Below the pieces are notes generated by a model. It saw only the letters and a program-made list of their open reading frames with translations. It was not told the origin of the DNA and did no database searches. The position numbers and the translations under genes are program-made. A stretch of DNA of 64,000 nt from Streptomyces sp. PT12 (GTDB lineage Bacteria; Actinomycetota; Actinomycetes; Streptomycetales; Streptomycetaceae): contig NZ_QEST01000235.1 in the NCBI RefSeq assembly GCF_003311645.1, forward strand, positions 1 through 64,000, written 5' to 3'. This document shows positions 49,060 to 56,996 of this stretch, in pieces (within the stretch, counting starts at the first letter, position 1; each line of letters opens with the position of its first letter).

Positions 49060-50117
49060 ACCAGGCAGACAATCCCCCCGACGGTGGCGTTCCCGCGCTG
49101 CTCGACCGCTGCCGGGCGCTGACCGCCCCGGCGCTCAGGGACGCCGTCGGGCTGCTCGCCCCGCCGATGAACACGGTGGCGGCCTACCACTTCGGCTGGA
49201 TCGACGCCGAGGGGCGGCCCTCGGACAGCGGCAGCGGCAAGGCGATCAGACCCGCGCTCGCGCTGCTCTCGGCCGAGGCGGCGGGCGTTCAGGCCGAGGT
49301 GGGGGTGCCGGGGGCGGTCGCCGTCGAGCTGGTGCACAACTTCTCCCTGCTCCACGACGACCTGATGGACGGCGACGAGCAGCGCAGGCACCGCGACACC
49401 GTGTGGAAGGTGCACGGACCCGCCCAGGCGATCCTGGTGGGCGACGCGCTGTTCGCGCTGGCCAACGAGCTGCTTCTGGGGGCGGGTTCGCGGCGGGCGG
49501 GGGACGCCGCGCGCCGGCTCGCGGTGGCCAGCCGCAGGCTCGTGGACGGGCAGGCGCAGGACATCGCGTTCGAGCACAGGGAGCGGGTCGGCGTCGATGA
49601 GTGCCTGGAGATGGAGGGCAACAAGACGGGCGCCCTGCTCGCGTGTGCCGCCTCCATCGGCGCGGTTCTCGGGGACGCGGACGACGCGCTCGCCGACGCG
49701 CTCGAGACCTATGGCCAGCACCTGGGCCTGGCGTTCCAGGCGGTGGACGACCTGCTCGGCATCTGGGGCGACCCGCGGTCGACCGGCAAGCTGGCGTGGA
49801 GCGATCTGCGGCAGCGCAAGAAGTCGCTGCCCGTGGTGGCCGCGCTCGGCGCCGAGGGGAGCGCGGCCGAGCGCCTTACGGCCCTGATGACGGCCGACAC
49901 CAAGAAGTCGCAGCAGGAGTTCGAGGAATTCGACGAGGCGGAGTTCGCCGTCAGGGCCGCGTTGATCGAGGAGGCGGGCGGCCGGTCCTGGACCGAGGCC
50001 GAGGCCAGGCGCCAGTACGACGTGGCGGTGGCCGCCCTCGGCCGCGTCCCCATGCCGACCGAGGTCCGCGAACGCCTGACCGCGCTCGCCGACTTCGTGG
50101 TGATCCGCCAGAGGTAG
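49056..50117 (+). CDS. Polyprenyl (farnesyl/geranylgeranyl) diphosphate synthase
   Basis: The 353-residue trans-prenyltransferase has the first Asp-rich motif in LLHDDLMDGDEQRR, the GDALFALANELLL segment and the second in FQAVDDLLGIWGDP. It makes the C15 precursor that HpnD joins, from IPP and DMAPP. GTG 49056 overlaps the hpnE stop and has GGAGGAG upstream. It is the last gene of the run; in S. coelicolor squalene-hopene cyclase follows at this point, but here it does not. Confidence 0.92.
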   Translation: MNQADNPPDGGVPALLDRCRALTAPALRDAVGLLAPPMNTVAAYHFGWIDAEGRPSDSGSGKAIRPALALLSAEAAGVQAEVGVPGAVAVELVHNFSLLHDDLMDGDEQRRHRDTVWKVHGPAQAILVGDALFALANELLLGAGSRRAGDAARRLAVASRRLVDGQAQDIAFEHRERVGVDECLEMEGNKTGALLACAASIGAVLGDADDALADALETYGQHLGLAFQAVDDLLGIWGDPRSTGKLAWSDLRQRKKSLPVVAALGAEGSAAERLTALMTADTKKSQQEFEEFDEAEFAVRAALIEEAGGRSWTEAEARRQYDVAVAALGRVPMPTEVRERLTALADFVVIRQR

Positions 50118-50127
50118 GCGGCGCGTC

Positions 50128-50155
50128 GGCCGCCCGGGAGCGGCCTCGGGCGGCC
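50128..50155. terminator. Terminator hairpin ending the squalene run
   Basis: GGCCGCCCG (50128-50136) pairs with CGGGCGGCC (50147-50155) around a ten-base loop, between convergent genes. Confidence 0.6.
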
Positions 50156-50173
50156 ACCGGCCGTCGCGGCGAC

Positions 50174-50983
50174 TCAGGAGTCCACGAGCAGCCGGTCGCT
50201 CAGCCGCGCGCGGTCCTCACGGGTCAGGCCAAGGGCGTCGGCGAGATACGCCTGGGTGCCGCCCCAGCCCTCGTCGATGTGGTCGAACGCCGCCTGGAGG
50301 TATTCCGCCCTCGCGTCGAACGCCGGCGCGAGCAGCCGCGTGATCTCGTCGGCGACCCCCGCGTCCCAGCCATCGGCGCCGGGGCCGCGCCGCACGGGGT
50401 AGCGGCGGTGGGGGGCGTTGGACTCCAGGTAGTCGGCCAGGATCACCTCACGTGACACGCCGAGCGCGAGCAGCACCACGGCGATGGTCAGCCCTGCCCT
50501 GTCCTTGCCCGCCGAGCAGTGCAGCAGCGCGGGCAGCCCGTCGCGGCTGAGGATCTTCAGTACCCGCCCGTGCTCGGCGGTCCTGGCCCGGACCATCGTC
50601 CGGTACATCGCGACCATCCGGGCCTCGCCCCGCCCGTCGGTCAGCTCGGCGCGCAGCTCCACGACGCTGCCCTCGCGCACCAGCGCCCAGAACGCCGCGC
50701 CGTCGTCGGGCTCGGTGAGCGGCAGGCTGATGTGGCGCGCGCCCGCGATGACGACATCGGGGCCCTCGAGGGCCTCGTCGGCGGCGTTCCTGAAGTCGAA
50801 GACGGTGCGCAGCCCGAGCCCTTCGATGAACGCGCGGTCCTCGGCCGTCGCGTGCGCCAGATGGCCGCTGCGGAACAGCAGCCCGCCGCGCACCGTGCGC
50901 CCGTCCGCGGTGGGCAGCCCGCCCAGGTCGCGGAAGTTCCGCACTCCGGTCAGTGAGGGTTCATCGGTCCGCCGCTCCGTCAC
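50174..50983 (-). CDS. Tyrosine/serine protein phosphatase (DSP-like)
   Basis: The 269-residue protein has the phosphatase P-loop HCSAGKDRAGL (Cys-X5-Arg) and the N-terminal GVRNFRDLGGLPTADGRTVRGGLLFRSG of bacterial tyrosine/serine phosphatases related to MptpB. It hydrolyses phosphoprotein or phosphoinositide substrates. GTG 50983 has AAGGAGA four bases upstream. It converges on the squalene run and interrupts the expected hopanoid gene order. Confidence 0.9.
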   Translation of the reverse strand: MTERRTDEPSLTGVRNFRDLGGLPTADGRTVRGGLLFRSGHLAHATAEDRAFIEGLGLRTVFDFRNAADEALEGPDVVIAGARHISLPLTEPDDGAAFWALVREGSVVELRAELTDGRGEARMVAMYRTMVRARTAEHGRVLKILSRDGLPALLHCSAGKDRAGLTIAVVLLALGVSREVILADYLESNAPHRRYPVRRGPGADGWDAGVADEITRLLAPAFDARAEYLQAAFDHIDEGWGGTQAYLADALGLTREDRARLSDRLLVDS

Positions 50984-51342
50984 GGGCTCTCCTTCCCACA
51001 GGGGCGCCGGACATCCGCGTACCGGCCCGAGGCCGACCCTATGACATGACCGGCCGCCTCGACGGGCGGCAACCCATGACGCTCCGCAGGCAGTTGGCGC
51101 GATTCCGTCGACCGTCCGCGCGCTCGGGTGTGACGCCCGGCACGTGACGCGCGCCACATACGAGGGGCGATAGGAGGGGCGTCCGCGCCCCCGTCGGGCC
51201 CCGTGGCGAGTGGTCGCGCCGGGGGGCGTGGGCTACGGCGCGGGGCCGTAGATCACGCCCTTGTGCCCCCGCTCGCCAGCGACTACACATGGCAAATGTC
51301 AGCACATTGTGTTATCAGACCACTTTTGAGAGGTGGGCGTTC
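50984..51342. other. Divergent intergenic region with a long hairpin
   Basis: The gap between the phosphatase and transglycosylase genes has no plausible coding frame. At 51224-51260 it holds a strong two-step hairpin (GGGCGTG/CACGCCC outside, CTACGGC/GCCGTAG inside), 80 bases before the transglycosylase. This could be a terminator or leader structure. It does not match a c-di-AMP riboswitch by eye. Confidence 0.5.
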
Positions 51343-52029
51343 ATGTCCGCGCATCGTTTCGGTGTCCCTAATTCCCTTAAGGCCCGCAGTTCCCTCAAGG
51401 CCCGCGGTCCCCTCAAGGCCCGCGGTCCCCTCAACGCCCGCAAGGTCTCGCTCGCCGGTATCGCCACCGCCGGTGCCGCCGCGGTGGCCGTCTCGCTCGT
51501 CCCCGGCGACGCCTCGGCCGCCCCCGCGACCGCCGAGCGCGTGGCCTCCGCCACCGCCGCCCCGGCCGCGTTCAGCGCCGACAGCCGGACCGGCACGCCC
51601 AGGGCGCCCGATCAGGGCGCGCCGGGTCAGCGCGCGCCCGACAAGCCCGCGGCCGACAAGCCCGAAAGCAAGGGTGAAAGCAAGGGCGACGCCAAGCCCG
51701 AGACCTACGAGAACAACCTCGACGGCTGGATCCGCGAGGCCCTGTCCATCATGGACAAGAACGACATCCCCGGCAGCTACGACGGCATCCACCGGAACGT
51801 GATGCGCGAGTCGAGCGGTGACCCGAACGCGATCAACACGTGGGACGTCAACGCCCAGAACGGCATCCCCTCCAAGGGCCTGCTCCAGGTCATCGACCCG
51901 ACCTTCGACGCCTACCACGTCAAGGGCACGGAGAAGGACCTGTACGACCCGGTGGCCAACATCGTGGCGGCCTGCAACTACGCGGCCGACCGCTATGGCT
52001 CGATGGACAACGTCGACAGCGCGTACTGA
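51343..52029 (+). CDS. Secreted transglycosylase (SLT domain)
   Basis: The 228-residue protein has a signal peptide with a long repeated N-region (SSLKARGPLKARGPLNARK), a hydrophobic core and ASAAPA cleavage site, a Pro/Lys/Asp linker, then a lytic-transglycosylase-like domain with catalytic Glu in HRNVMRESSGDPNAIN and SKGLLQVIDPTFDAY. It would cut peptidoglycan outside the cell. ATG 51343 has GAGAGG eight bases upstream. Confidence 0.88.
   Translation: MSAHRFGVPNSLKARSSLKARGPLKARGPLNARKVSLAGIATAGAAAVAVSLVPGDASAAPATAERVASATAAPAAFSADSRTGTPRAPDQGAPGQRAPDKPAADKPESKGESKGDAKPETYENNLDGWIREALSIMDKNDIPGSYDGIHRNVMRESSGDPNAINTWDVNAQNGIPSKGLLQVIDPTFDAYHVKGTEKDLYDPVANIVAACNYAADRYGSMDNVDSAY
51372..51443. 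repeat. Four 18-bp tandem repeats in the signal-peptide region
   Basis: Four head-to-tail copies related to TCCCCTCAAGGCCCGCGG encode the SLKARG repeats before the hydrophobic core of the signal peptide; divergence between copies is one to three bases. Confidence 0.9.
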
Positions 52030-52039
52030 CCGGCGCCAT

Positions 52040-52069
52040 CCACCCCGGTCCACCCCGGTCCACCCCGGT
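52040..52069. repeat. Three 10-bp tandem repeats after the transglycosylase gene
   Basis: CCACCCCGGT occurs three times without spacing, starting 11 bases after the stop. The rest of 52070-52277 is GC-rich with a second pair of similar blocks (CGCGCTTGGGCGCG) and no gene. Confidence 0.85.
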
Positions 52070-52277
52070 CCGCCCTCGTCCGCCCCGATCCCTCCGATGC
52101 CGCCCTCGCGCCCCGGGCCCACGCCAGGGGCGCGTTCCCGTGCCTCCCGCGCTTGGGCGCGTCAGGCCCGCGCTTGGGCGCGCTCTCGCGGGGGCCGCGC
52201 GGCGTTCACAGGCCGAGCATCGGGGCCGCGGCCCGGCAGCGCCCCGGGTGGGTCAGCACGTCCACGGTGTCCACCGC

Positions 52278-53258
52278 CTAGTCGATCGCCCCCGGCAGCC
52301 GCCCCACCGAGCCGTCGGCCCGCCGCCCCAGCCGGTCCACCAGCGCCCCCACCCCGGGATCCGTGATCCGGGCCACCAGCGCCTCGGTGAACCGCTCCCC
52401 GGCGAGCACCCTGATATCGCGCGCGTGGAAGCGCCGCGGCCCAGGGTCCAACTCCTCGGCGAGGCCGAGGCGGTTTGTCGCCGCGGCCAGCTCGCTCGCG
52501 GCCCGGCACACCGCGGCCTCCCGTTCGCGCCAGGCCCCCGCCCGTAGCGCCGCGTCCAGGTGCGGCCCCACGCGCGGGGCCAGCGGCAGGCGCGCGAACG
52601 CCGTCCCTAGCCACTTGCCGTACGGCGCCCAGCGGCGTTCGACCAGGAACGCGAGCCGCACCAGGTCGCGCGCCACGCGCGCCGCCACCACCGCGCTGCC
52701 GAGCTCGTCGCCGCGGCTCCCGGCGCGCCCGATGAACGCCTCCTCCTGCGACACCCGCAGCCACGCCGCCGCCAGCACATAGCGCCACACATCCGCCGGA
52801 TACCAGCGCAGCGCCGCGCGCCGCCGCGCCAGCTCACCCGCGGGATCGTGGAACACCGGCCCCTCGACCATCGTGGCAAGCCGCTGGGTGGGCGTGAGCA
52901 GCCAGTCCGCCAGCCCCATCCCCGCCGCGGGGTCGACGCCGAGCCGCGCGGTGAAGAACGCGGGGGCCGTGGCCACCTCGACCGCGTGATCGCCCCCGGC
53001 GAACCGCACGCGGAACCCCTCGAACGCCTCGGGCAGCGCGCCAAGCGCCGCCCGCGCCGCGTCCGCGTCCCCCGGCGAGCCGACGAGCACCTGCACCCGC
53101 GGGCCGAAGTCGTGGTCGGGGGACACCCCGTCGTCGAACCCCAGCACCTCGGAGCCGTCGCCGAGCAGGGCCGCCGCGTGCGGGACGTCCCCGAGCAGCG
53201 GCCTCACCTCGCGCGCGTAGAACTCCCCAGCAAGATCACGGCCGTTCACGCCCTCCAT
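52278..53258 (-). CDS. DUF4037 nucleotidyltransferase-like protein
   Basis: The 326-residue protein carries the nucleotidyltransferase-like motif GSEVLGFDDGVSPDHDFG, characteristic of DUF4037, followed by an all-helical region with RWYPADVWRYVLAAAWLRVSQEE. The reaction is unknown; related folds transfer nucleotides to small molecules or proteins. ATG 53258 is the family-like start; no ribosome site is clear. It diverges from the flavoprotein gene with 76 bases between. Confidence 0.85.
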   Translation of the reverse strand: MEGVNGRDLAGEFYAREVRPLLGDVPHAAALLGDGSEVLGFDDGVSPDHDFGPRVQVLVGSPGDADAARAALGALPEAFEGFRVRFAGGDHAVEVATAPAFFTARLGVDPAAGMGLADWLLTPTQRLATMVEGPVFHDPAGELARRRAALRWYPADVWRYVLAAAWLRVSQEEAFIGRAGSRGDELGSAVVAARVARDLVRLAFLVERRWAPYGKWLGTAFARLPLAPRVGPHLDAALRAGAWREREAAVCRAASELAAATNRLGLAEELDPGPRRFHARDIRVLAGERFTEALVARITDPGVGALVDRLGRRADGSVGRLPGAID

Positions 53259-53334
53259 GCTAAGAACCACGCCGGAAACGGCCGCAACCGCTTCTCCGCC
53301 GCGGCGGGCCCGGCGCGTGTGGTGGGATGGCGGC

Positions 53335-53865
53335 ATGGCTCAGGTGCTCTACCTCCTCGGCAGCGCGGCCCCTCCCGTGCTCGACGTCGGCCGCGCGGTG
53401 CGGGCCGCCACGGAGCGTGGCTGGGAGGTGTGCGTCGGGCTGACGCCGACGGCCGCGTCGTGGTTCGGCGACCGGCTGCCCGAGCTCGCCGAGCTGACAG
53501 GCCGCCCCGTCCGCGTCGGTCACCGCACGCCCGGCGCGGCCGACGACTGGCCCCCGGCGACCGTGGCCGCCGTGGTGCCCGCGACCCTGAACACCGTCAA
53601 CACCATCGCCCTCGGCCTCACCCCCTCGTGGGTCGCGGCCTACGCGTGCGAGGCCATCGGGAAGCGCTGGCCGCTGCTGGTGATGCCGTGCGTGAACGCC
53701 GCCTACGCCACGCATCCGCAGTTCGGCCGCTCGGTCGCCACGCTGCGCGACGCGGGCGTGCGCGTGCTCCTCGGCGCGCCCGACGGCTTTGTCCCGCTGC
53801 CCCCGGGCCAGGCGAGCCCCGACGCCTACCCGTGGCACCTGGCGCTGCGCGCCGCGGGGGTGTGA
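53335..53865 (+). CDS. Flavoprotein (HFCD/PPC-decarboxylase-like fold)
   Basis: The 176-residue protein has the flavin-binding features of the family: LYLLGSAAPP at the start, PATLNTVNTIALGLT and the MPCVNAAYATHP region, which correspond to the PAxxNT and PxMN motifs. Many streptomycetes encode such stand-alone flavoproteins of unknown substrate. Confidence 0.82.
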   Translation: MAQVLYLLGSAAPPVLDVGRAVRAATERGWEVCVGLTPTAASWFGDRLPELAELTGRPVRVGHRTPGAADDWPPATVAAVVPATLNTVNTIALGLTPSWVAAYACEAIGKRWPLLVMPCVNAAYATHPQFGRSVATLRDAGVRVLLGAPDGFVPLPPGQASPDAYPWHLALRAAGV

Positions 53866-53868
53866 GCG

Positions 53869-54093
53869 TCAGTCGCGCGGCGGCGAGCAGCGGCGTTCGG
53901 CCTCGCACACGTGGCCGCTGCCCCGGCAGTGCCAGCAGGCGTGCGGCGCCGCCAGACCCATGGGCCGCCCGGCGCGCGGGACGTACAGCGTCTCGCGGAA
54001 CTCGATCGTCTGCCCCCCGCATGCCTGACACTGCCGATGCGGCCCGGGGCACTCGGCCTCCCCTGCGTCGTCCATCCCCGACAGGTACCACAC
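53869..54093 (-). CDS. Small Cys-rich zinc-ribbon protein
   Basis: The 74-residue protein has paired Cys motifs, CQACGG and CWHCRGSGHVC with further Cys around them, like half of a DnaJ zinc finger. The function is unknown. GTG 54093 or ATG 54075 could be the start. The gene converges with the flavoprotein gene, three bases apart. Confidence 0.65.
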   Translation of the reverse strand: MWYLSGMDDAGEAECPGPHRQCQACGGQTIEFRETLYVPRAGRPMGLAAPHACWHCRGSGHVCEAERRCSPPRD

Positions 54094-54181
54094 CCGCGGG
54101 ATCGGCGCGTCGAGGTCGCCGTGGTGGCGCGGGGTGGCATCGGCGGGCCGGTCAAGGGGCGCTCCTGCCCGGCGTCCGCGA

Positions 54182-54211
54182 TTGACGCGGGGCGGCGGGG
54201 CTCGTTACCCT
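54182..54211 (+). promoter_or_regulatory. Promoter of the hemerythrin gene
   Basis: TTGACG (54182-54187) and TACCCT (54206-54211) are 18 bases apart, a good sigma-70-type promoter with a start near 54218. Confidence 0.6.
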
Positions 54212-54220
54212 GCATCTAGG

Positions 54221-54237
54221 TTTGCTTTGAAAGCAAA
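54221..54237 (+). promoter_or_regulatory. 17-bp palindromic operator at the hemerythrin start site
   Basis: TTTGCTTTGAAAGCAAA is a perfect 8-1-8 inverted repeat in otherwise GC-rich DNA. It begins about three bases after the predicted transcription start and 17 bases before the coding start, where a bound repressor would block the gene. Confidence 0.8.
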
Positions 54238-54253
54238 GATGAAGGGGCTGTCC

Positions 54254-54748
54254 ATGGAAGCCGGTCAGGAAGCCGGTGAGCGCATCGCCGCCCGGGCCGC
54301 GGGGGAGCAGCTGCTCGCGGGCCACCGTGAGCTACGGGCCCAGCTCGCCGGGATCAGGGCCGCCCTCGCGGACGGGGGCGCAAGCCCGCCCGACCCGCGC
54401 GCCGCCCGCGCGAGCCTCGCGCTCCCCGACCAGCTGCGGCTGCGCTGCCTCACCTACTGCGCGGGGCTGCATCACCACCACTCCAAGGAGAACGGCGCGT
54501 TCGCGGTCTTCGAGCGCCGCTTCCCCGAACTCGCCCCTGTCATCGAGCGGTTGCGCGCGGAGCACCAGCGCGTGTACGCGGCGCTCGACCGGCTCACGGC
54601 GCTCCTCGAATCGGAGGAGGGAGGCGATCTGCCGCGGGTGCGCGAGGAGTTGGAGCGCACCGTCGACGGGCTCGAAGCCCACTTCGCCTACGAGGAGGAG
54701 CACCTGCTGCCCACGCTCGGCGTGCCCCGCCCGGCCACGCCCCGCTGA
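54254..54748 (+). CDS. Hemerythrin HHE-domain protein
   Basis: The 164-residue four-helix protein has the iron-ligand patterns of HHE proteins: GHREL, a His cluster in LHHHHSKENGAF, EHQRV and YEEEHLLP. Such proteins bind O2 or NO or protect from iron/oxidative stress. ATG 54254 has GAAGGGG six bases upstream; ATG 54239 lies inside that site. The next gene, an F420-type nitroreductase, starts 42 bases later and is probably co-transcribed. Confidence 0.88.
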   Translation: MEAGQEAGERIAARAAGEQLLAGHRELRAQLAGIRAALADGGASPPDPRAARASLALPDQLRLRCLTYCAGLHHHHSKENGAFAVFERRFPELAPVIERLRAEHQRVYAALDRLTALLESEEGGDLPRVREELERTVDGLEAHFAYEEEHLLPTLGVPRPATPR

Positions 54749-54790
54749 CCGCGCCCCATCGAGCTGCCCCACCGAGCAGAGGAAACGCCC

Positions 54791-55293
54791 ATGCCCCCCG
54801 AACAGACCCCCCAGCAGACCCCCAGCAGACCCCGCCGTTCGACCCCGCGCCCACCAGCCCGGCCGAAGACGCCCCCGGCGCCTACAACCTCCCGGTGATC
54901 AGGCAGTTCCGCGAGAACGGCGGCAGGGTGGGACCGCCGTTCGAGGGCGCCCCGCTCATCCTCATCACGACCGTGGGCGCCAGGAGCGGGCGGCCCCGCA
55001 CCGTGCCCACCCTGTCGTTCCGGCTGGACGACGGGAACCTCCTGATCATCGGCAGCAACGGCGGCGCCGACACCGACCCCGCCTGGTATCACAACCTCAT
55101 CAAGGACCCGAGGATGACGGTGGAGACGGGCCAGGAGACCTACGCCGCCCTCGGGCGCCTCGTCCCCACCGGGAGCCGGGAGCGCGACCGCCTCTTCGCG
55201 CGGGCCGCCGCCGAGGTCGAGGCGTTCGCCGACTACCAGTCGATGACCCGCCGCACGCTGCCCGTCGTCATCGTCGAACGGCGCCCCGGCTGA
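54791..55293 (+). CDS. Deazaflavin (F420)-dependent nitroreductase family protein, frameshifted near the start
   Basis: The body (from GTG 54892) has the Ddn-family split-barrel features LILITTVGARSGRPRTVPT, NLLIIGSNGGADTDPAWYHNL and the late TRRTLPVVIVERRPG. These proteins use F420H2 for reduction or bind it. The natural start appears to be ATG 54791, preceded by GAGGAA, reading MPPEQTPQQTP. A second repeat of the Gln-Gln-Thr-Pro segment is then out of frame because its C run (54819-54823) has five C where the first has six. One added C restores PFDPAPTSPAEDAPGAYNLP and joins the body. As written only the GTG 54892 form, lacking the N-terminal helix, can be made. Confidence 0.8.
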
Positions 55294-55297
55294 GACC

Positions 55298-55446
55298 GCC
55301 GCCCCGGGGAGCGCGGCGGCGCGGAGGGCGCGGGGGCCCGAACTCCGCGCGCACCGCCTCCACCACGCGCGGAACGTGCCGCAGATAGGCGGCGCTGTCC
55401 CAGTCCTCCACGGCGGGCAGCGGGCGCTGGTCGAGGCGCGCGGAAC
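55298..55446 (-). pseudogene. Remnant of a mannonate/galactonate dehydratase (enolase superfamily)
   Basis: The minus strand reads LPAVEDWDSAAYLRHVPRV followed by VEAVRAEFGP, an internal segment of D-mannonate dehydratase-like enzymes. It has no start and ends in unrelated sequence. It is joined out of frame to a GntR fragment at about 55446, so it is a deletion remnant. Confidence 0.6.
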
Positions 55447-55604
55447 TGCGCGGCCAGCTCGCGCTCGGACGGCAGCTTCGTCCCGACCGCGATCTCCCCT
55501 GACCTGATCTCGTGCCCGGGCTGGCGTGCGATGCGCTCGGTGAGCAGTCCTCGCTGGGACGAAGGAACGGCGCGGCCCTGCGGTGACGAAGGCGGGGCGG
55601 GCAT
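55446..55604 (-). pseudogene. Remnant of a GntR family regulator (N-terminus only)
   Basis: From ATG 55604 the minus strand encodes a GntR start, with EIRSGEIAVGTKLPSERELA and AQFR, the first two helices of the DNA-binding domain. The recognition helix (normally VSRPTVREAL) is missing and the frame runs into the dehydratase remnant. A deletion has removed the rest. Confidence 0.7.
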
Positions 55605-55653
55605 GTGAGGGGGCTTAGCAGCGCCCTCCGTCACCCCCGCCCGACCGTTCAAC

Positions 55654-55685
55654 CGCCCGACCGCCCGACCGCCCGACCGCCCGAC
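55654..55685. repeat. 8-bp tandem repeats upstream of the VOC gene
   Basis: Four copies of CGCCCGAC run head to tail, bracketed by two copies of CGCCCGACCGTTCAA (55638-55652 and 55678-55692). The last bracket ends in the palindrome CCGTTCAAACGG, 40 bases before the VOC start. Confidence 0.85.
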
Positions 55686-55734
55686 CGTTCAAACGGTTGG
55701 CCGCGCGCGGGCGCCGCCCCTTAGAGTGCCGGTC

Positions 55735-56112
55735 ATGGCCTGTCGCATTTCCGAGCTCGTGATCGACTGCCGCGACCCTCGGCGGCTGGCGGCGTTCTGG
55801 TGCCAGGTGCTCGACTTCGTCGTGCTCGGCACCGAGGACGATGGCGCGGTGGAGATCGGCCCGAGGGAGGGCTTCGGCGGGTTGCAGCCGACCCTGGTCT
55901 TCAGCCCCTCGACCGAGCCCAGGTCCGGCAAGCTGCCGCTGCACATCGACGTCAACGTCACCGACCGCGACCAGGACGCCGAGCTCGAACGCCTGCTGGC
56001 GCTCGGGGCCCGCCCCGCCGACGTCGGCCAGACCGGCGAGGAGTCCTGGCACTGCCTGGCCGACCCCGAGGGCAACGAATTCTGCCTTCTGCGGGCCCGC
56101 CTGCCCGCCTGA
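55735..56112 (+). CDS. VOC (glyoxalase/bleomycin-resistance-like) protein
   Basis: The 125-residue protein has a single VOC fold with ISELVIDCRDPRRLAAFW at the start and HCLADPEGNEFCLL at the end, the metal/strand positions of the family. Members are glyoxalases, dioxygenases or drug-binding proteins; nothing here decides. The next gene, an aminoglycoside-kinase-like protein, follows after five bases. Confidence 0.85.
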   Translation: MACRISELVIDCRDPRRLAAFWCQVLDFVVLGTEDDGAVEIGPREGFGGLQPTLVFSPSTEPRSGKLPLHIDVNVTDRDQDAELERLLALGARPADVGQTGEESWHCLADPEGNEFCLLRARLPA

Positions 56113-56117
56113 GCTGA

Positions 56118-56900
56118 GTGCCGACGGCCATGCGTGCGGAATGGGAGCCTGTGGCGGCGGGGGAGTCGGGGGCCCGCGTCCTGCGCTCGGCCGACGGCTC
56201 GCGCTATGCCAAGTGCGTTCCCGCCGAGGCAACGCCCGCGCTTGAGGCGGAGCGTGACCGCGTCGGCTGGCTCGGCGCCCAGGGGATCCCCGCGCCGCGC
56301 GTCCTCGACTGGCACGCCGACGCCGCGGGCGCCCGCCTGGTGACCAGCGCGGTCGAGGGCGTCCCCGCCGACCGCCTCACGGCGCCCGAGCTGTGGGCGG
56401 CGTGGGAGCCGATCGCGGACGCCGTGCGTCGCCTGCACGAACTGCCCGTGCGGCGCTGCCCGTTCGGCCGCGGCCTCGCCGGGATGTTCGCCCTGGCGCG
56501 CGACGTCGTCGCGCGGGGCGCGGTCAACCCCGACTTCCTCCCCGAGGAGCAGCGGCACACGCCCCCCGACGCGCTGCTTGCCCGCCTCGCCCCCCAGCTC
56601 GAACGCCGCCTGGCCCAGGAGGCCGCCGAGGCCGTCGTGTGCCATGGGGACCTGTGCCTGCCGAACATCGTCCTCGACCCCGAGACCCGTGAGGTGGCGG
56701 GCTTCATCGACCTGGGCCGCCTCGGCAGGGCCGACCCGTACGCGGACATCGCGCTCCTGCTCGCCAACGCGCGCGAGACCTGGCCCGACGCGGACCGGGC
56801 GAGAGCGGCGGACGAGGCGTTCGCCCGCCGCCGCGGCACCGCGCTCGACTCCGAACGCCAGCGCTTCTACCTGCACCTGGACCCGCTCACCTGGGGCTGA
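56118..56900 (+). CDS. APH(3'')-like aminoglycoside phosphotransferase family protein
   Basis: The 260-residue protein resembles streptomycin 3''-phosphotransferases (StrA type) along its length: WEPVAAGESGARV, RYAKCVPAE with the ATP Lys, AERDRVGWLGAQGIPAP, the catalytic loop VCHGDLCLPNIVLDP and metal Asp in GFIDLGRLGRADPYAD. It would phosphorylate streptomycin or a related metabolite; specificity is not proven. GTG 56118 or ATG 56130 could be the start. It may be co-transcribed with the VOC gene. Confidence 0.85.
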   Translation: MPTAMRAEWEPVAAGESGARVLRSADGSRYAKCVPAEATPALEAERDRVGWLGAQGIPAPRVLDWHADAAGARLVTSAVEGVPADRLTAPELWAAWEPIADAVRRLHELPVRRCPFGRGLAGMFALARDVVARGAVNPDFLPEEQRHTPPDALLARLAPQLERRLAQEAAEAVVCHGDLCLPNIVLDPETREVAGFIDLGRLGRADPYADIALLLANARETWPDADRARAADEAFARRRGTALDSERQRFYLHLDPLTWG

Positions 56901-56996
56901 ACGGGACGTCGGCACCGCCCGCTGGGCCTCAAGGCGCCGGTCGTGGGTCCATGGACGCGGCTTGCGCGGTGGATCGAAAGTCATCAATACAGAGTC

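Noticed and set aside
51160-51342. c-di-AMP (ydaO) riboswitch before the transglycosylase
   Set aside because: Such riboswitches are common before streptomycete cell-wall hydrolases, but the conserved blocks are not visible; only a simple hairpin is.
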